The position numbers and the translations under genes are program-made. The notes under the pieces were generated by a model. That model made no database searches, had not been told where the DNA came from, and was given only the letters and a program-made list of their open reading frames with translations. A stretch of DNA of 64,000 bases, taken from the NCBI RefSeq assembly GCF_009371985.2, contig NZ_VIKU02000007.1, positions 62,001 through 126,000 on the forward strand. The letters run 5' to 3'. Below are positions 9,297 through 18,096 of this stretch, piece after piece. The DNA comes from Pelagihabitans pacificus. Its GTDB lineage: Bacteria; Bacteroidota; Bacteroidia; Flavobacteriales; Flavobacteriaceae. Each line of letters starts with the position of its first letter. Positions within the stretch are counted from its first letter, which is position 1.

Positions 9297-9791
9297 GTGA
9301 ACAAGGAACTGGAGCATCAATTTGTGACGGAACTGGAGAACAATCAAAATATTGTTCATAAAGTGTGTTCGCTGTACACAAACGATAGGGATTCCCATAA
9401 CGATTTGTTTCAGGAGATAACCATTCAATTGTGGAAGGCCTATCCAAAGTTTAGGGGTGACAGCAAATTCAGTACTTGGATGTACCGTGTTGCATTGAAC
9501 ACAGCAATTACGTTATACCGTAAGTCGAAAAAAAGAATACGGACACAAGATTATGAATCGGTAATTTTTAAGATTAAGGCCGACGAATACGACGAGACTC
9601 AGGAGCAACAGCTGAAACTCATGTACAAGGCGGTAAAACAACTGGGCGATATCGACAAGGCCTTGGTTTTTTTGTATTTAGAGGATAAAAACTACGGGGA
9701 GATAGCAGAAACGCTAGGTATTACCGAAGTGAATGCCCGTGTAAAGATGAACCGTATCAAAACAAAATTAAGAACCATACTGAATCCCTAA
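9297..9791 (+). CDS. ECF-type RNA polymerase sigma factor
   Basis: A 164-residue sigma-70 family protein with region 2 (residues about 20-85, with LFQEITIQLWKAYPKFRGDSKFSTW containing the usual -10 contacting helix) and region 4 (residues about 110-160, YLEDKNYGEIAETLGITEVNARVKMNRIKTKL). It starts at GTG; no in-frame ATG lies near. The next gene follows after 4 bases and encodes a membrane protein, the usual layout of an ECF sigma factor with a membrane partner, though that partner does not look like a classic anti-sigma factor. The signal sensed is unknown. Confidence 0.9.
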   Translation: MNKELEHQFVTELENNQNIVHKVCSLYTNDRDSHNDLFQEITIQLWKAYPKFRGDSKFSTWMYRVALNTAITLYRKSKKRIRTQDYESVIFKIKADEYDETQEQQLKLMYKAVKQLGDIDKALVFLYLEDKNYGEIAETLGITEVNARVKMNRIKTKLRTILNP

Positions 9792-9795
9792 GGAT

Positions 9796-10443
9796 ATGAT
9801 GGACGAACTCGAATTACTAAAAAAGGACTGGCAGAAGAAAGACGAACTAATGCCCAAATTGTCATACGATGAAATCCATAAAATGACCTGGAAGAAATCT
9901 TCTTCCATCGTTAAATGGATATTGATTATCAGTATATTGGAGTTTACGCTACCTCATTTGTTATATATACTACCTTCTTCCAGGGACGTATTGAGTGTGT
10001 ATCAAAACAATAGCATGTCGCCCTATTTTGTGGCCATGTCAATTTTTTCCTATAGCATTGCCCTATATTTCATTTTCCAGTTTTATCGCCGTTACAGGGA
10101 AATCTCCGTCTTGGACAATTCCAAAAATTTAATGCGTAAGATCATCAAGACCCGCAGAACCGTAAAAAACTACATCATCTTTTCCCTTTCGATGGTACTG
10201 GTGATGGTTATCGTAATCGTTATCGGAATCTACCTCAACAACGATTTTCTAAGCGATTTGGATTTCGGTGAAAAAGCCAAGGATGTTTCCCCTGAAAAAT
10301 TGAAACTAAGCCTTATGATGGCCGTAGGTATTGTCGGGGTGTTACTTACCTTTGCCATGGGGGTTATTTATTTTCTACTATATGGCCTACTTCTAAGAAA
10401 GTTAAAAAAGAACTATACCGAATTGAGAAGATTGGAGGTCTAA
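9796..10443 (+). CDS. Four-helix membrane protein cotranscribed with ECF sigma factor
   Basis: A 215-residue protein with an acidic and lysine-rich cytoplasmic N-terminus of about 38 residues and four hydrophobic segments (about 38-60, 77-95, 126-148 and 175-200). A basic C-terminal tail follows (LRKLKKNYTELRRLEV). Such 'N-terminal tail plus helices' proteins beside ECF sigma genes are common in flavobacteria and are thought to act as membrane-bound regulators. No zinc anti-sigma (HxxxCxxC) motif is present. Start is ATG at 9796, with a second ATG one codon later. The anti-sigma role is inferred from position only. Confidence 0.6.
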   Translation: MMDELELLKKDWQKKDELMPKLSYDEIHKMTWKKSSSIVKWILIISILEFTLPHLLYILPSSRDVLSVYQNNSMSPYFVAMSIFSYSIALYFIFQFYRRYREISVLDNSKNLMRKIIKTRRTVKNYIIFSLSMVLVMVIVIVIGIYLNNDFLSDLDFGEKAKDVSPEKLKLSLMMAVGIVGVLLTFAMGVIYFLLYGLLLRKLKKNYTELRRLEV

Positions 10444-10469
10444 GTCAGGTGTCTGGATATCCTCTCGAT

Positions 10470-11294
10470 TCATACACTGGTACCCGATTTTGTTTTGCGC
10501 CATCTGCGCTCCTTATGTTCTTCCTCATAGGCTAAAAGTTCTTCCTGTGGAATTACCTTTAAAAAGGAAGGGTGCTGCTCTATCGCGTATTCCAATTTTT
10601 CTATGATCGATTCAAAAGATTCATTTTCATAATCTATTTCCAAGGGTTCCTTGATATGCATTGACTGCAAAATCCCTTTTTTCTTGATTCGTAATCCCTT
10701 TTTATCAAAAGAGCGTCTAAAACCATCGATGACCACGGGAACAACGATGGGCTTGTATTGTTTAATGATGTGTGCGGTTCCCTTTCTCAAAGGTTTCCAC
10801 GGGGTGGTGGTTCCTTGGGGAAACGTAATGACCCACCCGTCTTTGAGGGCCTTGGCAATATTCGAAATGTCGCTCATCTTTACCTGCCGGTTCACTTCCT
10901 TGCCCTCTGAGCGCCACGTGCGTTCTACACTGATCGATCCCGCATAGGCCAATATCTTGGTCAGCAAACTCTTTTTCATGGTCTCGGCGGCTGCGATATA
11001 GTAAACGTTCAATTTGGGTTTCCAGAGGTATCCTAAATTTTTTATCGTATCGTCCCTACCGTGCAAACTGGCGTTGAACACATGAAACATAGCCACTACA
11101 TCGGCGAAATAGGTCTGGTGATTGCTTACAAAAAGCACGTTGGTATCGGGGAGGTTTCGAATAACGTCAGATCCCTCGATTTCCAGCTTATTGAACTGCT
11201 TGTATCGGGCATGGGTAATTACTCCTAGAATTCGGATGAGCCATTTCTTTAAAAAGAGAATATGGCCAAAAGGATTTTTTTTAAATAGTCCCAT
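10470..11294 (-). CDS. PlsC-like 1-acyl-glycerol-3-phosphate acyltransferase, variant motifs
   Basis: Transfers an acyl chain to lysophosphatidic acid or a similar lipid acceptor at the inner membrane. The 274-residue protein has the PlsC/LPLAT core: block I at residues 57-65 (SNHQTYFAD), block III at 158-163 (FPQGTT), and block IV around IVVPVVIDG near 180. Two oddities appear. Block I reads H59-x5-D65 rather than the canonical H-x4-D, and the block III glutamate is replaced by Q160. Either the active site tolerates these or the enzyme belongs to a Bacteroidota subfamily with shifted motifs. A membrane-interacting N-terminal segment lies at residues 10-28. It converges with the preceding ECF gene pair. 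Confidence 0.8.
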   Translation of the reverse strand: MGLFKKNPFGHILFLKKWLIRILGVITHARYKQFNKLEIEGSDVIRNLPDTNVLFVSNHQTYFADVVAMFHVFNASLHGRDDTIKNLGYLWKPKLNVYYIAAAETMKKSLLTKILAYAGSISVERTWRSEGKEVNRQVKMSDISNIAKALKDGWVITFPQGTTTPWKPLRKGTAHIIKQYKPIVVPVVIDGFRRSFDKKGLRIKKKGILQSMHIKEPLEIDYENESFESIIEKLEYAIEQHPSFLKVIPQEELLAYEEEHKERRWRKTKSGTSV

Positions 11295-11441
11295 AGGAAC
11301 GCTAAAATACGAAATTAGAAGTACGAAATCTAAAAGTACAGAGCTTCTTCGCCTTGCCCATGCCTCCCTTTTTATATTCCCTGCCGTAATTCCTCAAGGC
11401 CCCAAGTCATATTCCTTGACTTCTCTTCCCTATTCCCTAGT

Positions 11442-12083
11442 TCACAAAACTTGCCGAAGCAGTTCTTTGATCTCACTGAGCATCATGGCCGTAGCACCCC
11501 AAACGGTATGCCCGTTCAAATCAAACGCGGGGACTTCTACCTTGTTGGCATACGAGGTACTCAATTCTTGGGTGAACAGCCTGGCATCATCGATAAAATC
11601 GGTCAGACGTACTTCCACAAGGGCTTCTACCTCGCTTTCCTGAGGGGTAAACGAAAGCTTGCCTTTGCCCAGTCCAATAAAGGGCTTTACTTCGAAATTA
11701 CTAGGGGGAATGTATACCTCGCTCAACGATTTGATTACTTGGATCTGCTTGGGCGGCACCCCTACTTCCTCATGGGTCTCCCGCAAGGCGGTTGCCATCA
11801 AATCACTATCCTGAGGCTCCACTTTTCCTCCGGGAAAGCCGATTTGATTACTGTGTACCCCTTGATACTTTTTTCGAAGGATAAGCAGCAGACGTGTAAG
11901 CTCTTCCGTATCCGGATAGAACAAAGCCAGTACGCCTGCCTTCTTAGGGTTTTTCCTATTTGCTCGTAATGCAGCCAATTCCCGTAAACGAAAAGCCGGG
12001 GCCATTTTAAAATGGGAGTCTTCCCCCGGTAAGGGTAGATTTTTTATTTTTGAAACGCGTTGCGCGAATAACTGAAAATTCAT
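11442..12083 (-). CDS. Nudix hydrolase, coenzyme A pyrophosphatase type
   Basis: Predicted to cleave CoA or CoA derivatives to phosphopantetheine and 3',5'-ADP. The 213-residue length and the pre-Nudix segment (HSNQIGFPGGKVEP, residues 77-90) match the NudL/CoAse class. The Nudix catalytic residues are R101, E102, E105 and E106 in ALRETHEEVG. It starts 3 bases before the divergently transcribed cyclophilin gene, so the two share a promoter region. The downstream gap to the acyltransferase (147 bases) is pyrimidine-rich filler. Confidence 0.88.
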   Translation of the reverse strand: MNFQLFAQRVSKIKNLPLPGEDSHFKMAPAFRLRELAALRANRKNPKKAGVLALFYPDTEELTRLLLILRKKYQGVHSNQIGFPGGKVEPQDSDLMATALRETHEEVGVPPKQIQVIKSLSEVYIPPSNFEVKPFIGLGKGKLSFTPQESEVEALVEVRLTDFIDDARLFTQELSTSYANKVEVPAFDLNGHTVWGATAMMLSEIKELLRQVL

Positions 12084-12086
12084 TGT

Positions 12087-12824
12087 ATGGACCCGTTGAA
12101 ATCTTTTTCCCTTCTTGCAAAAGTCGCCATTACGACAATAATAGCACTATTTTTTTTGGGTGGATGCAAAGATAAACCCAAATCGACCCCCACTCCCGTT
12201 AAAACGGCCCCTGTTCAAAAAGATTCCGTCGTAGCACAGATCGAGGAGAAAAAAGAGGAAGAAGAAGAGCCATTCAAGCTCAATGAGGAAAATGCTATTG
12301 ATTTTTTCTTCGATTACCAAAAAGGGCTTACCGAAAACAAAGTGAAAATCACTACCAGCCTGGGGGATTTCACGGTGCAACTCTACGATAACGTACCCTA
12401 CCATAAGGCAAACTTTATCTATTTGACGCGTAAAGGCTATTTTGACAACACCCAATTTCACAGGGTGGTCAAAGACTTCATTATCCAAGGCGGTAATTCC
12501 GACGATATGGAAACAGCCAACAAACGAAAGGAAATAGGACGTTATCTGCTTCCACCCGATACTCGAAAAGGCTATAAACACCATCGTGGAACCATTTCGA
12601 TGCCCAGTAGTGAAATCAACAACCCCCATATGCTGGCCTCCCCCTATGAATTCTTTATCGTAGTGACCAAACCGGGATCCTACCACTTGGATGGGGACTA
12701 TACCCCCTTCGGAAAGGTAATCCAAGGAATGGACGTGGTCGACAAAATAAATCAACAGCCTGTAGGCAAAGGGGACTGGCCCTATCAAAATATCTACATA
12801 GAAAAGATGGAAGTTCTTGAATGA
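12087..12824 (+). CDS. Cyclophilin-type peptidyl-prolyl isomerase lipoprotein
   Basis: Catalyses proline cis-trans isomerisation during folding of exported proteins. The N-terminus has a hydrophobic segment and a lipobox (LGGC, cysteine at residue 27), then a charged spacer rich in K and E (residues 28-75). The cyclophilin domain runs from about 80 to 243 with FHRVVKDFIIQGG (residues 123-135) containing the catalytic arginine region, and an HHRGTISMPSS segment. The 245-residue length is normal for Bacteroidota periplasmic cyclophilins. C27 is followed by K-D-K, so export to the surface is not clearly signalled. It is divergent from the Nudix gene. Confidence 0.9.
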   Translation: MDPLKSFSLLAKVAITTIIALFFLGGCKDKPKSTPTPVKTAPVQKDSVVAQIEEKKEEEEEPFKLNEENAIDFFFDYQKGLTENKVKITTSLGDFTVQLYDNVPYHKANFIYLTRKGYFDNTQFHRVVKDFIIQGGNSDDMETANKRKEIGRYLLPPDTRKGYKHHRGTISMPSSEINNPHMLASPYEFFIVVTKPGSYHLDGDYTPFGKVIQGMDVVDKINQQPVGKGDWPYQNIYIEKMEVLE

Positions 12825-12943
12825 GCCGTATTCAGTATCCGGTAGGTGTTGGCAGCAGGCAGAAGGAAGGTTGGATATGTACTTTTACAATTGGTATAAG
12901 CTCCCTTATCCCAGGTCTTGAACCTGACAGTTGGGCTTGCACC

Positions 12944-13558
12944 TCACCGATTCCCATTTCTGTAAATATTTGGTAACGAAATATGATACCGCACCGCGAA
13001 TAATCGAATGATGATAATCATCACAATGGCGGCTATATAGGCGTATGTCGGTTCAATAGGCAGTCTTTTCAGGACAAAGTAGCCTGCCCCTCCCAGAATA
13101 CAAGCGGTGGCATAAATTTCTTTTCTAAAGATTACCGGAATTTCATTACATAGAATATCACGGATAACCCCACCAAAGCTTGCCGTGATGGTCCCCAAGG
13201 CAACGCACATCATGGGTATCAGGTCTGCCGAGATTCCTTTTTCGATACCCACCATTGTATAAAGGCCGATTCCGATGGTATCGAACAAAAAAAGAGACTT
13301 TCTTAGGTATTTCAGATAATCGATGAAGAGTACGGCAAAAATTACCGCCCCCAAAATCGTAAACAGATATACAGACGTCGTAAGCCAGACCACAGGTGTG
13401 GAACCAATCAAAATATCCCGTAAGGTTCCCCCACCCACTGCGGTAACGAAAGCAATAATAAAGACTCCAAAAAGGTCCAACTTTTTCTCCATTGCGACCA
13501 CCACTCCCGAGATAGCGAATGCTATGGTGCCTAAAATATCAATGGCGAAATAGAACAT
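12944..13558 (-). CDS. TRIC-family cation channel protein (UPF0126/YicG type)
   Basis: A 204-residue inner-membrane protein with seven hydrophobic segments arranged as two repeats. Each repeat carries the family's glycine-rich signature: VTAVGGGTLRDILIG (residues 38-52) and ITASFGGVIRDILCN (about 124-138). Prokaryotic TRIC proteins form trimeric potassium or sodium-permeable channels; in bacteria this family was long called UPF0126. It ends convergent to the cyclophilin gene and begins 3 bases before the RDD gene stop, so it is cotranscribed with RDD. Confidence 0.9.
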   Translation of the reverse strand: MFYFAIDILGTIAFAISGVVVAMEKKLDLFGVFIIAFVTAVGGGTLRDILIGSTPVVWLTTSVYLFTILGAVIFAVLFIDYLKYLRKSLFLFDTIGIGLYTMVGIEKGISADLIPMMCVALGTITASFGGVIRDILCNEIPVIFRKEIYATACILGGAGYFVLKRLPIEPTYAYIAAIVMIIIIRLFAVRYHISLPNIYRNGNR

Positions 13559-13561
13559 TTC

Positions 13562-14278
13562 TTAGAGTTGTTGGGTGTAAAAATTGTAATCCTTGATTAC
13601 AATGTCAACAAAATCGATGGGTTTCAAATCGGTAGCGATATGGGTAACTTTCTTGATCCGGTCGCTGAGGGAAACTATAATTTGGTGATCCCCGTTTCGC
13701 TTTGCCGAATCATAAAGTTCCTTGATGGTCTGTATTTCAGAATCCTTAAAAACGGTTACTTGGGGAAACTTGGCCTGATAATCGACAGGGAGTTCCCGTA
13801 AGAGCGTATCCTGTAGGCTCACCCGTTTCTTTTCACTGATTACGGTCGTACCTGCCGCCAAGTCCCCGATACGTTGCCCTTTTCCACGCACGAGAATGGT
13901 CAATACCGCGAGTCCGCCCGAGGTCAGGGACACATCCACAACTCGAAGAATCCACCGAATGAAATAACTGGAGAAATTAGGTTTGGAGCCATCGAGCTTC
14001 ACCACACGAATATTCATCAGGCTTTTACCAATGGTCTTACCATCCATGAAGGTTTCCAGTAGCAAGTAATATAAAAAAGCGGGAAGGTTCAACAGCAAAT
14101 AGAAGGCCCATTGATCGGCGGGATCTACATCCATCGAGACCAACAGCACAATGGTGAGAATAACGTACACCATAATGACAAAACTATCGATGATATAAGC
14201 CAACATGCGGTCTCCCAAATGCGCCGTATTCTGGCTGATGCTTATATTTTGGGCAGTTTCTATTTGAAATTGTTCCAT
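13562..14278 (-). CDS. RDD-family membrane protein
   Basis: A 238-residue protein when started at the ATG at 14278 (MEQFQIETAQN). The frame remains open upstream, but that region overlaps the divergent SpoIIM-like gene and codes on the other strand. The RDD signature (LGDRMLAYIIDSFVIM, residues 22-37) carries the R-D pair. Three hydrophobic segments follow, and then a soluble C-terminal tail of about 90 residues ends the protein. RDD proteins next to SpoIIM/MoxR/DUF58 operons are common, so a shared job with the divergent operon is likely. The function is unknown. Confidence 0.87.
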   Translation of the reverse strand: MEQFQIETAQNISISQNTAHLGDRMLAYIIDSFVIMVYVILTIVLLVSMDVDPADQWAFYLLLNLPAFLYYLLLETFMDGKTIGKSLMNIRVVKLDGSKPNFSSYFIRWILRVVDVSLTSGGLAVLTILVRGKGQRIGDLAAGTTVISEKKRVSLQDTLLRELPVDYQAKFPQVTVFKDSEIQTIKELYDSAKRNGDHQIIVSLSDRIKKVTHIATDLKPIDFVDIVIKDYNFYTQQL

Positions 14279-14311
14279 AGTTTTGTTTCTTTGGTATAAA
14301 CCAAATTTGAA

Positions 14312-15271
14312 ATGCGCGAAGCTGCCTTCGTCAAGCAAAATAAAGACAAATGGGCCACTTTTGAAAGTGCACTCTCCAACAGAACGAAGATAGCCCCCGA
14401 TGTATTGTCCGACCTCTATATCGAAATTACCGACCACCTTAGTTACGCCCAGACCTTTTACCCAAAAAGCAATACGGAACGCTACCTGAATGCCTTGGCA
14501 TCCCAAGCCCATCAGAAGATTTATAAGACCAGGAAAGAGTCCAAAAATCGAATTATTAGTTTTTGGAAAACAGAATTCCCATCCCTTTTTTACCGCCATC
14601 AACGTGAATTATTCATCGCCTTTCTTGTCTTCACATTTTTTACCGCAGTTGGGGCCTTCTCCTCGGCCAATGAAGGGGATTTTGTGCGTTCCATCCTTGG
14701 GGACGGTTACGTAAACATGACCTTGCAAAATATCGAGAACGGGGATCCAATGGCAGTCTACAAACAAATGGGGGAATTCAATATGTTCCTGGGCATTACC
14801 ATCAATAACATTCGGGTTGCGATGTTGGCATTTGCCTTTGGCATCCTATTGGGTATCGGCACTTTATACGTAATGATGTCCAACGCTATTATGTTGGGAA
14901 GCTTTCAATATTTTTTTTACGAAAAGGGACTCTTTTGGGAATCGGCACGCACCATATGGATTCACGGCACCATCGAAATCGCAGTCATTATTGTAGCGGG
15001 TTGTGCCGGTCTCGTGCTTGCAAACGGCATGTTATTTCCCGGTACCTACACGCGGCTCGAATCATTTCGAAGGGGGGTCATTAACGGATTAAAAATTATG
15101 TTGAGTACGGTCCCTTTTTTTATAGTCGCCGGTTTTTTGGAAGGCTTCGTTACCAGGCATACCGAAATGCCCGATTGGTTGGCCATCGTTATCATCACAG
15201 CATCGCTGGCATTGATTCTTTTTTACTACGTAGTTTATCCACGCCAATTACATAAAAAAACCATCTTATGA
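14312..15271 (+). CDS. Stage II sporulation protein M (SpoIIM)-like membrane protein
   Basis: A 319-residue protein of the SpoIIM/DUF95 family. A soluble helical N-terminus (about 1-100) is followed by five or six membrane segments. The family hallmarks NNIRVAMLAFAFGIL and WIHGTIEIAVIIVAGCAGL are in the middle. In non-sporulating Bacteroidota this protein always sits with RDD, DUF4129, MoxR and DUF58 genes, as here, and has nothing to do with sporulation. It is the first gene of the plus-strand operon. The next gene overlaps it by 4 bases (ATGA). Confidence 0.87.
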   Translation: MREAAFVKQNKDKWATFESALSNRTKIAPDVLSDLYIEITDHLSYAQTFYPKSNTERYLNALASQAHQKIYKTRKESKNRIISFWKTEFPSLFYRHQRELFIAFLVFTFFTAVGAFSSANEGDFVRSILGDGYVNMTLQNIENGDPMAVYKQMGEFNMFLGITINNIRVAMLAFAFGILLGIGTLYVMMSNAIMLGSFQYFFYEKGLFWESARTIWIHGTIEIAVIIVAGCAGLVLANGMLFPGTYTRLESFRRGVINGLKIMLSTVPFFIVAGFLEGFVTRHTEMPDWLAIVIITASLALILFYYVVYPRQLHKKTIL

Positions 15272-16155
15272 ATACCGATACCTTCATCGAATTTAAAAAA
15301 CAACGGGAACTGGGGGATATTCTGTCGGATACCTTTGCCTTCATGCGAAATGAATTCAAATCATTTTTCAGCGTTTTTTTTAAAATCGTCGGTCCGTACC
15401 TTTTGGTAATGATCATTGCCCTGACACTTTACCTTTATTACGTCGGCAATCAATTCAATTTTGCCTTGGAGTCGTACGACCCGGATTTGACGAACGGTTT
15501 CTTGATTTTCGGCCTGATGTTTTTCTATGCGGTCTCTATTTTGATCGTGTACGCTGTTTCACAATCGACCGTGTTACACTATATCAAATCGTACACGGCG
15601 GGAAGAGGCCAAATAAATTACGAAGCGATTCGTAACGATGTTTACGCCACTTTACTGTCATTCATCGGACTTATTTTTTTAGTTGCCATCTCCTTGGTCG
15701 CTGGCTTTATGATCTGCTGCTTTCCAGGTATTTATTTATGGGTGCCCCTATCGTTGGCATTTAGTATCATGGTATTCAACCGGAAAGGGGCGGTAGAGGC
15801 CTATGGCGATAGTTTTAACCTGGTTAAAGACCATTGGTGGATGACCTTTGCCACCCTATTGATAGTGGCCGTCATTGTAGGAATCGCCGGCTATGCCTTT
15901 GCGTTACCGGGAACCATTTATACCTATGCCAAAATGGGAATTCTCAGTGGGGAAATGGATGCAGAAAGTATGATAGATACCGTAAAAGACCCTATCTATA
16001 TTCTTTTGAACATCATGGCCTCGGTAGCCCAATTTATGCTCAACATCATTTCTTTGGTTGCCGGAGCGCTCATTTATTTCAATCTTAACGAGAAGAAAAA
16101 TTTTACCGGGGCCTATGAGCGGATACAAAATCTAGGTGAAACCCCCGAAAACTAA
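15268..16155 (+). CDS. Multi-helix membrane protein of the MoxR/DUF58 operon
   Basis: A 295-residue protein with a conserved-looking N-terminus (KKQRELGDILSDTFAFMR) and about six hydrophobic segments. One contains a short CCFPGIYLWVPL motif typical of glycerophosphoryl-diester-phosphodiesterase-like membrane domains found in Bacteroidota. There are no catalytic motifs. It overlaps the SpoIIM-like gene by 4 bases and precedes DUF4129 by 2 bases, so translational coupling is likely. The function is unknown; by position it belongs to the envelope-stress or protein-assembly locus. Confidence 0.7.
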   Translation: MNTDTFIEFKKQRELGDILSDTFAFMRNEFKSFFSVFFKIVGPYLLVMIIALTLYLYYVGNQFNFALESYDPDLTNGFLIFGLMFFYAVSILIVYAVSQSTVLHYIKSYTAGRGQINYEAIRNDVYATLLSFIGLIFLVAISLVAGFMICCFPGIYLWVPLSLAFSIMVFNRKGAVEAYGDSFNLVKDHWWMTFATLLIVAVIVGIAGYAFALPGTIYTYAKMGILSGEMDAESMIDTVKDPIYILLNIMASVAQFMLNIISLVAGALIYFNLNEKKNFTGAYERIQNLGETPEN

Positions 16156-16157
16156 TT

Positions 16158-16892
16158 ATGCAGCAACTGCTTTTCGTCCTACTTTTTGGTTTGAGCCTAA
16201 GTGCTTCCCTCGGTCAAGATACTATTCCCATTACATATGATTGGGAGCCATTGGAAGTAGTGGAAATCAGTGAGGACCGTTTGGAAGCCTATCGAAACGA
16301 CCCGGCCTTTGATTATGAAGTCGTGAAGACCGAACGAACGTGGTGGGACGATTTCAAGGAATGGCTTGGAAATGTACTCCTTCGTTTTTTCGAATGGGTC
16401 TTTGGAGCGGAAAAGGCGGTAGGATTTCTAGCTAATTTTATAAGAATCATTCCTTATATACTGCTGGGAGTACTTATTTTTATTTTGATCAAGTTTTTCC
16501 TTAAAGCAAACGCCAATGCCATGGAACTGGCAAAAAAGGACGAGTCGTTGGTAGTACTATCCGAAGAGGAACACCTTATCAAAAATGAAGATATCCAAGT
16601 ACTGATTCAAAAGGCATTGACCGCAAAAGACTACCGTTTGGCAATTCGTTACTATTACCTGTTCATCCTTCAAAAAATGAGTGCCAAAAATCTTATTGAA
16701 TGGCAATTGCAGAAAACGAACGACGATTATTTGGAGGAACTTCAATCCAAGGAACTCAAAGGACCATTTCGAACAATTACCCGTTTGTACGATTATATAT
16801 GGTACGGCAGTTTTAGTTTGGACGAAGCCAAGTACCAAAGAGCCGAACGCGCTTTTCAAAAACTACAACAAACCTTGGATCGAAATGCGTAA
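16158..16892 (+). CDS. DUF4129 domain-containing membrane protein
   Basis: A 244-residue protein with a signal peptide (MQQLLFVLLFGLSLSASLGQ), a periplasmic stretch of about 70 residues rich in acidic and tryptophan residues, one membrane helix (about 97-116), and a C-terminal cytoplasmic region. The latter (LIQKALTAKDYRLAIRYYYLFILQKM, residues about 150-175) is the DUF4129 signature of small repeat-like helices. DUF4129 proteins nearly always accompany MoxR ATPases. The next gene begins before this stop codon (8-base overlap). Confidence 0.85.
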   Translation: MQQLLFVLLFGLSLSASLGQDTIPITYDWEPLEVVEISEDRLEAYRNDPAFDYEVVKTERTWWDDFKEWLGNVLLRFFEWVFGAEKAVGFLANFIRIIPYILLGVLIFILIKFFLKANANAMELAKKDESLVVLSEEEHLIKNEDIQVLIQKALTAKDYRLAIRYYYLFILQKMSAKNLIEWQLQKTNDDYLEELQSKELKGPFRTITRLYDYIWYGSFSLDEAKYQRAERAFQKLQQTLDRNA

Positions 16893-18096
16893 AAAAGGAG
16901 GCGTCTACATTCTTATTGCCGTACTCACTTTGGGGCTGTTGCTACTGTTGCAATACAACCAACCCAAAAAACTGAATTGGTTCCCCTCCTTTGTGGCCCA
17001 ACACAAAATCCCATATGGATCTTATGTTTTCAATACGCTCGTGGAGGAACTTTTTCCCAACACGCAGCAGGTCACGAGACCCCCTTACCAATATTTAAAC
17101 GACCACCCCGATATCAAAGGGACCTATTTCTTCGCGAACGGCTCCGTGGCCTTCGCGGAAGCCGAATTGAACACCTTATTGGAATGGACCGCGGAAGGGA
17201 ACAGCCTTTTCATCGCTTCCAGTGCCTTTGAACCGGAACTGTTGGATACCTTGGGGCTCGACACCCAAAACCTGTTTATGGAATTAAATGATGACCAAGG
17301 TTTTGGTCACCGCATGGTACATCCCGAACTACATCCGGAAAAGGAATACCCCTTCCTAAAGGATAGCTACACCCCGTACTTCGGTGAAATAGATACCTCA
17401 AGGACAAAGATACTCGGCATGGTCAAAGACTTTTCCGGTACCTCAAATCAGGAGTATGTCAATATTGTAAAACAGCCATTTGGCAAGGGGACCATCATCC
17501 TAAGTACGTTCCCAAAGGCAGTCACCAATTATTTTATTCTTAAAAATAGCAATAAAGACTACACCGCGGGATTGCTTTCCTACATCGACAAAAAAAGCAC
17601 ACTGTATATGGATAATTATTATAAGGATGGAAAAGCCTTCTATACGTCGCCCATGTACATATTTTTGAACAATAAGGCCTTAAAATGGGCCTATTATCTC
17701 GCGTTGATCGGCGCCCTTATCTATGTGCTCTTTGAAGGTAAACGAAAGCAGAGGGCGATTCCCATAGTACGCCCGCTAAAAAATCAAACCCTAGCATTTA
17801 CACGTACCATTGCCGACATGTACTATGAAAAACAGGAGCAAAAACCGATTGCGGAACATAAAATAGACTACTTTCTAGAGTACATTCGATCTCACTTTTA
17901 TTTGGGAACCATCCATCGGGAAGAAGATTTCTATAAGAACCTAGCCTCCCGGAGTTCTCATAGCGTGAACGAAGTGAAGTCATTGTTCGAATTTTTTGAA
18001 CGCTTGCGCAATCAACAAGTAGTTACCGATGTAGAATTGAAAAAATTGAATACCTCCATAGAAAAATTTAAAAAAAGAGCTGATGGAAGAACATAA
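16885..18096 (+). CDS. DUF4350 domain-containing protein
   Basis: A 403-residue protein started at the ATG at 16885. The longer open frame back to 16681 lies inside DUF4129 in another frame and is not used. An N-terminal anchor (VYILIAVLTLGLLLLLQY) precedes a DUF4350-type domain that resembles a glutamine-amidotransferase/ThuA-like fold (GNSLFIASSAFEPELLD, FGKGTIILSTFPKAVTN). A second helix lies near residue 270. A helical cytoplasmic tail ends the protein. It sits between DUF4129 and MoxR, overlapping both neighbours. The function is unknown. Confidence 0.83.
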   Translation: MRKKGGVYILIAVLTLGLLLLLQYNQPKKLNWFPSFVAQHKIPYGSYVFNTLVEELFPNTQQVTRPPYQYLNDHPDIKGTYFFANGSVAFAEAELNTLLEWTAEGNSLFIASSAFEPELLDTLGLDTQNLFMELNDDQGFGHRMVHPELHPEKEYPFLKDSYTPYFGEIDTSRTKILGMVKDFSGTSNQEYVNIVKQPFGKGTIILSTFPKAVTNYFILKNSNKDYTAGLLSYIDKKSTLYMDNYYKDGKAFYTSPMYIFLNNKALKWAYYLALIGALIYVLFEGKRKQRAIPIVRPLKNQTLAFTRTIADMYYEKQEQKPIAEHKIDYFLEYIRSHFYLGTIHREEDFYKNLASRSSHSVNEVKSLFEFFERLRNQQVVTDVELKKLNTSIEKFKKRADGRT

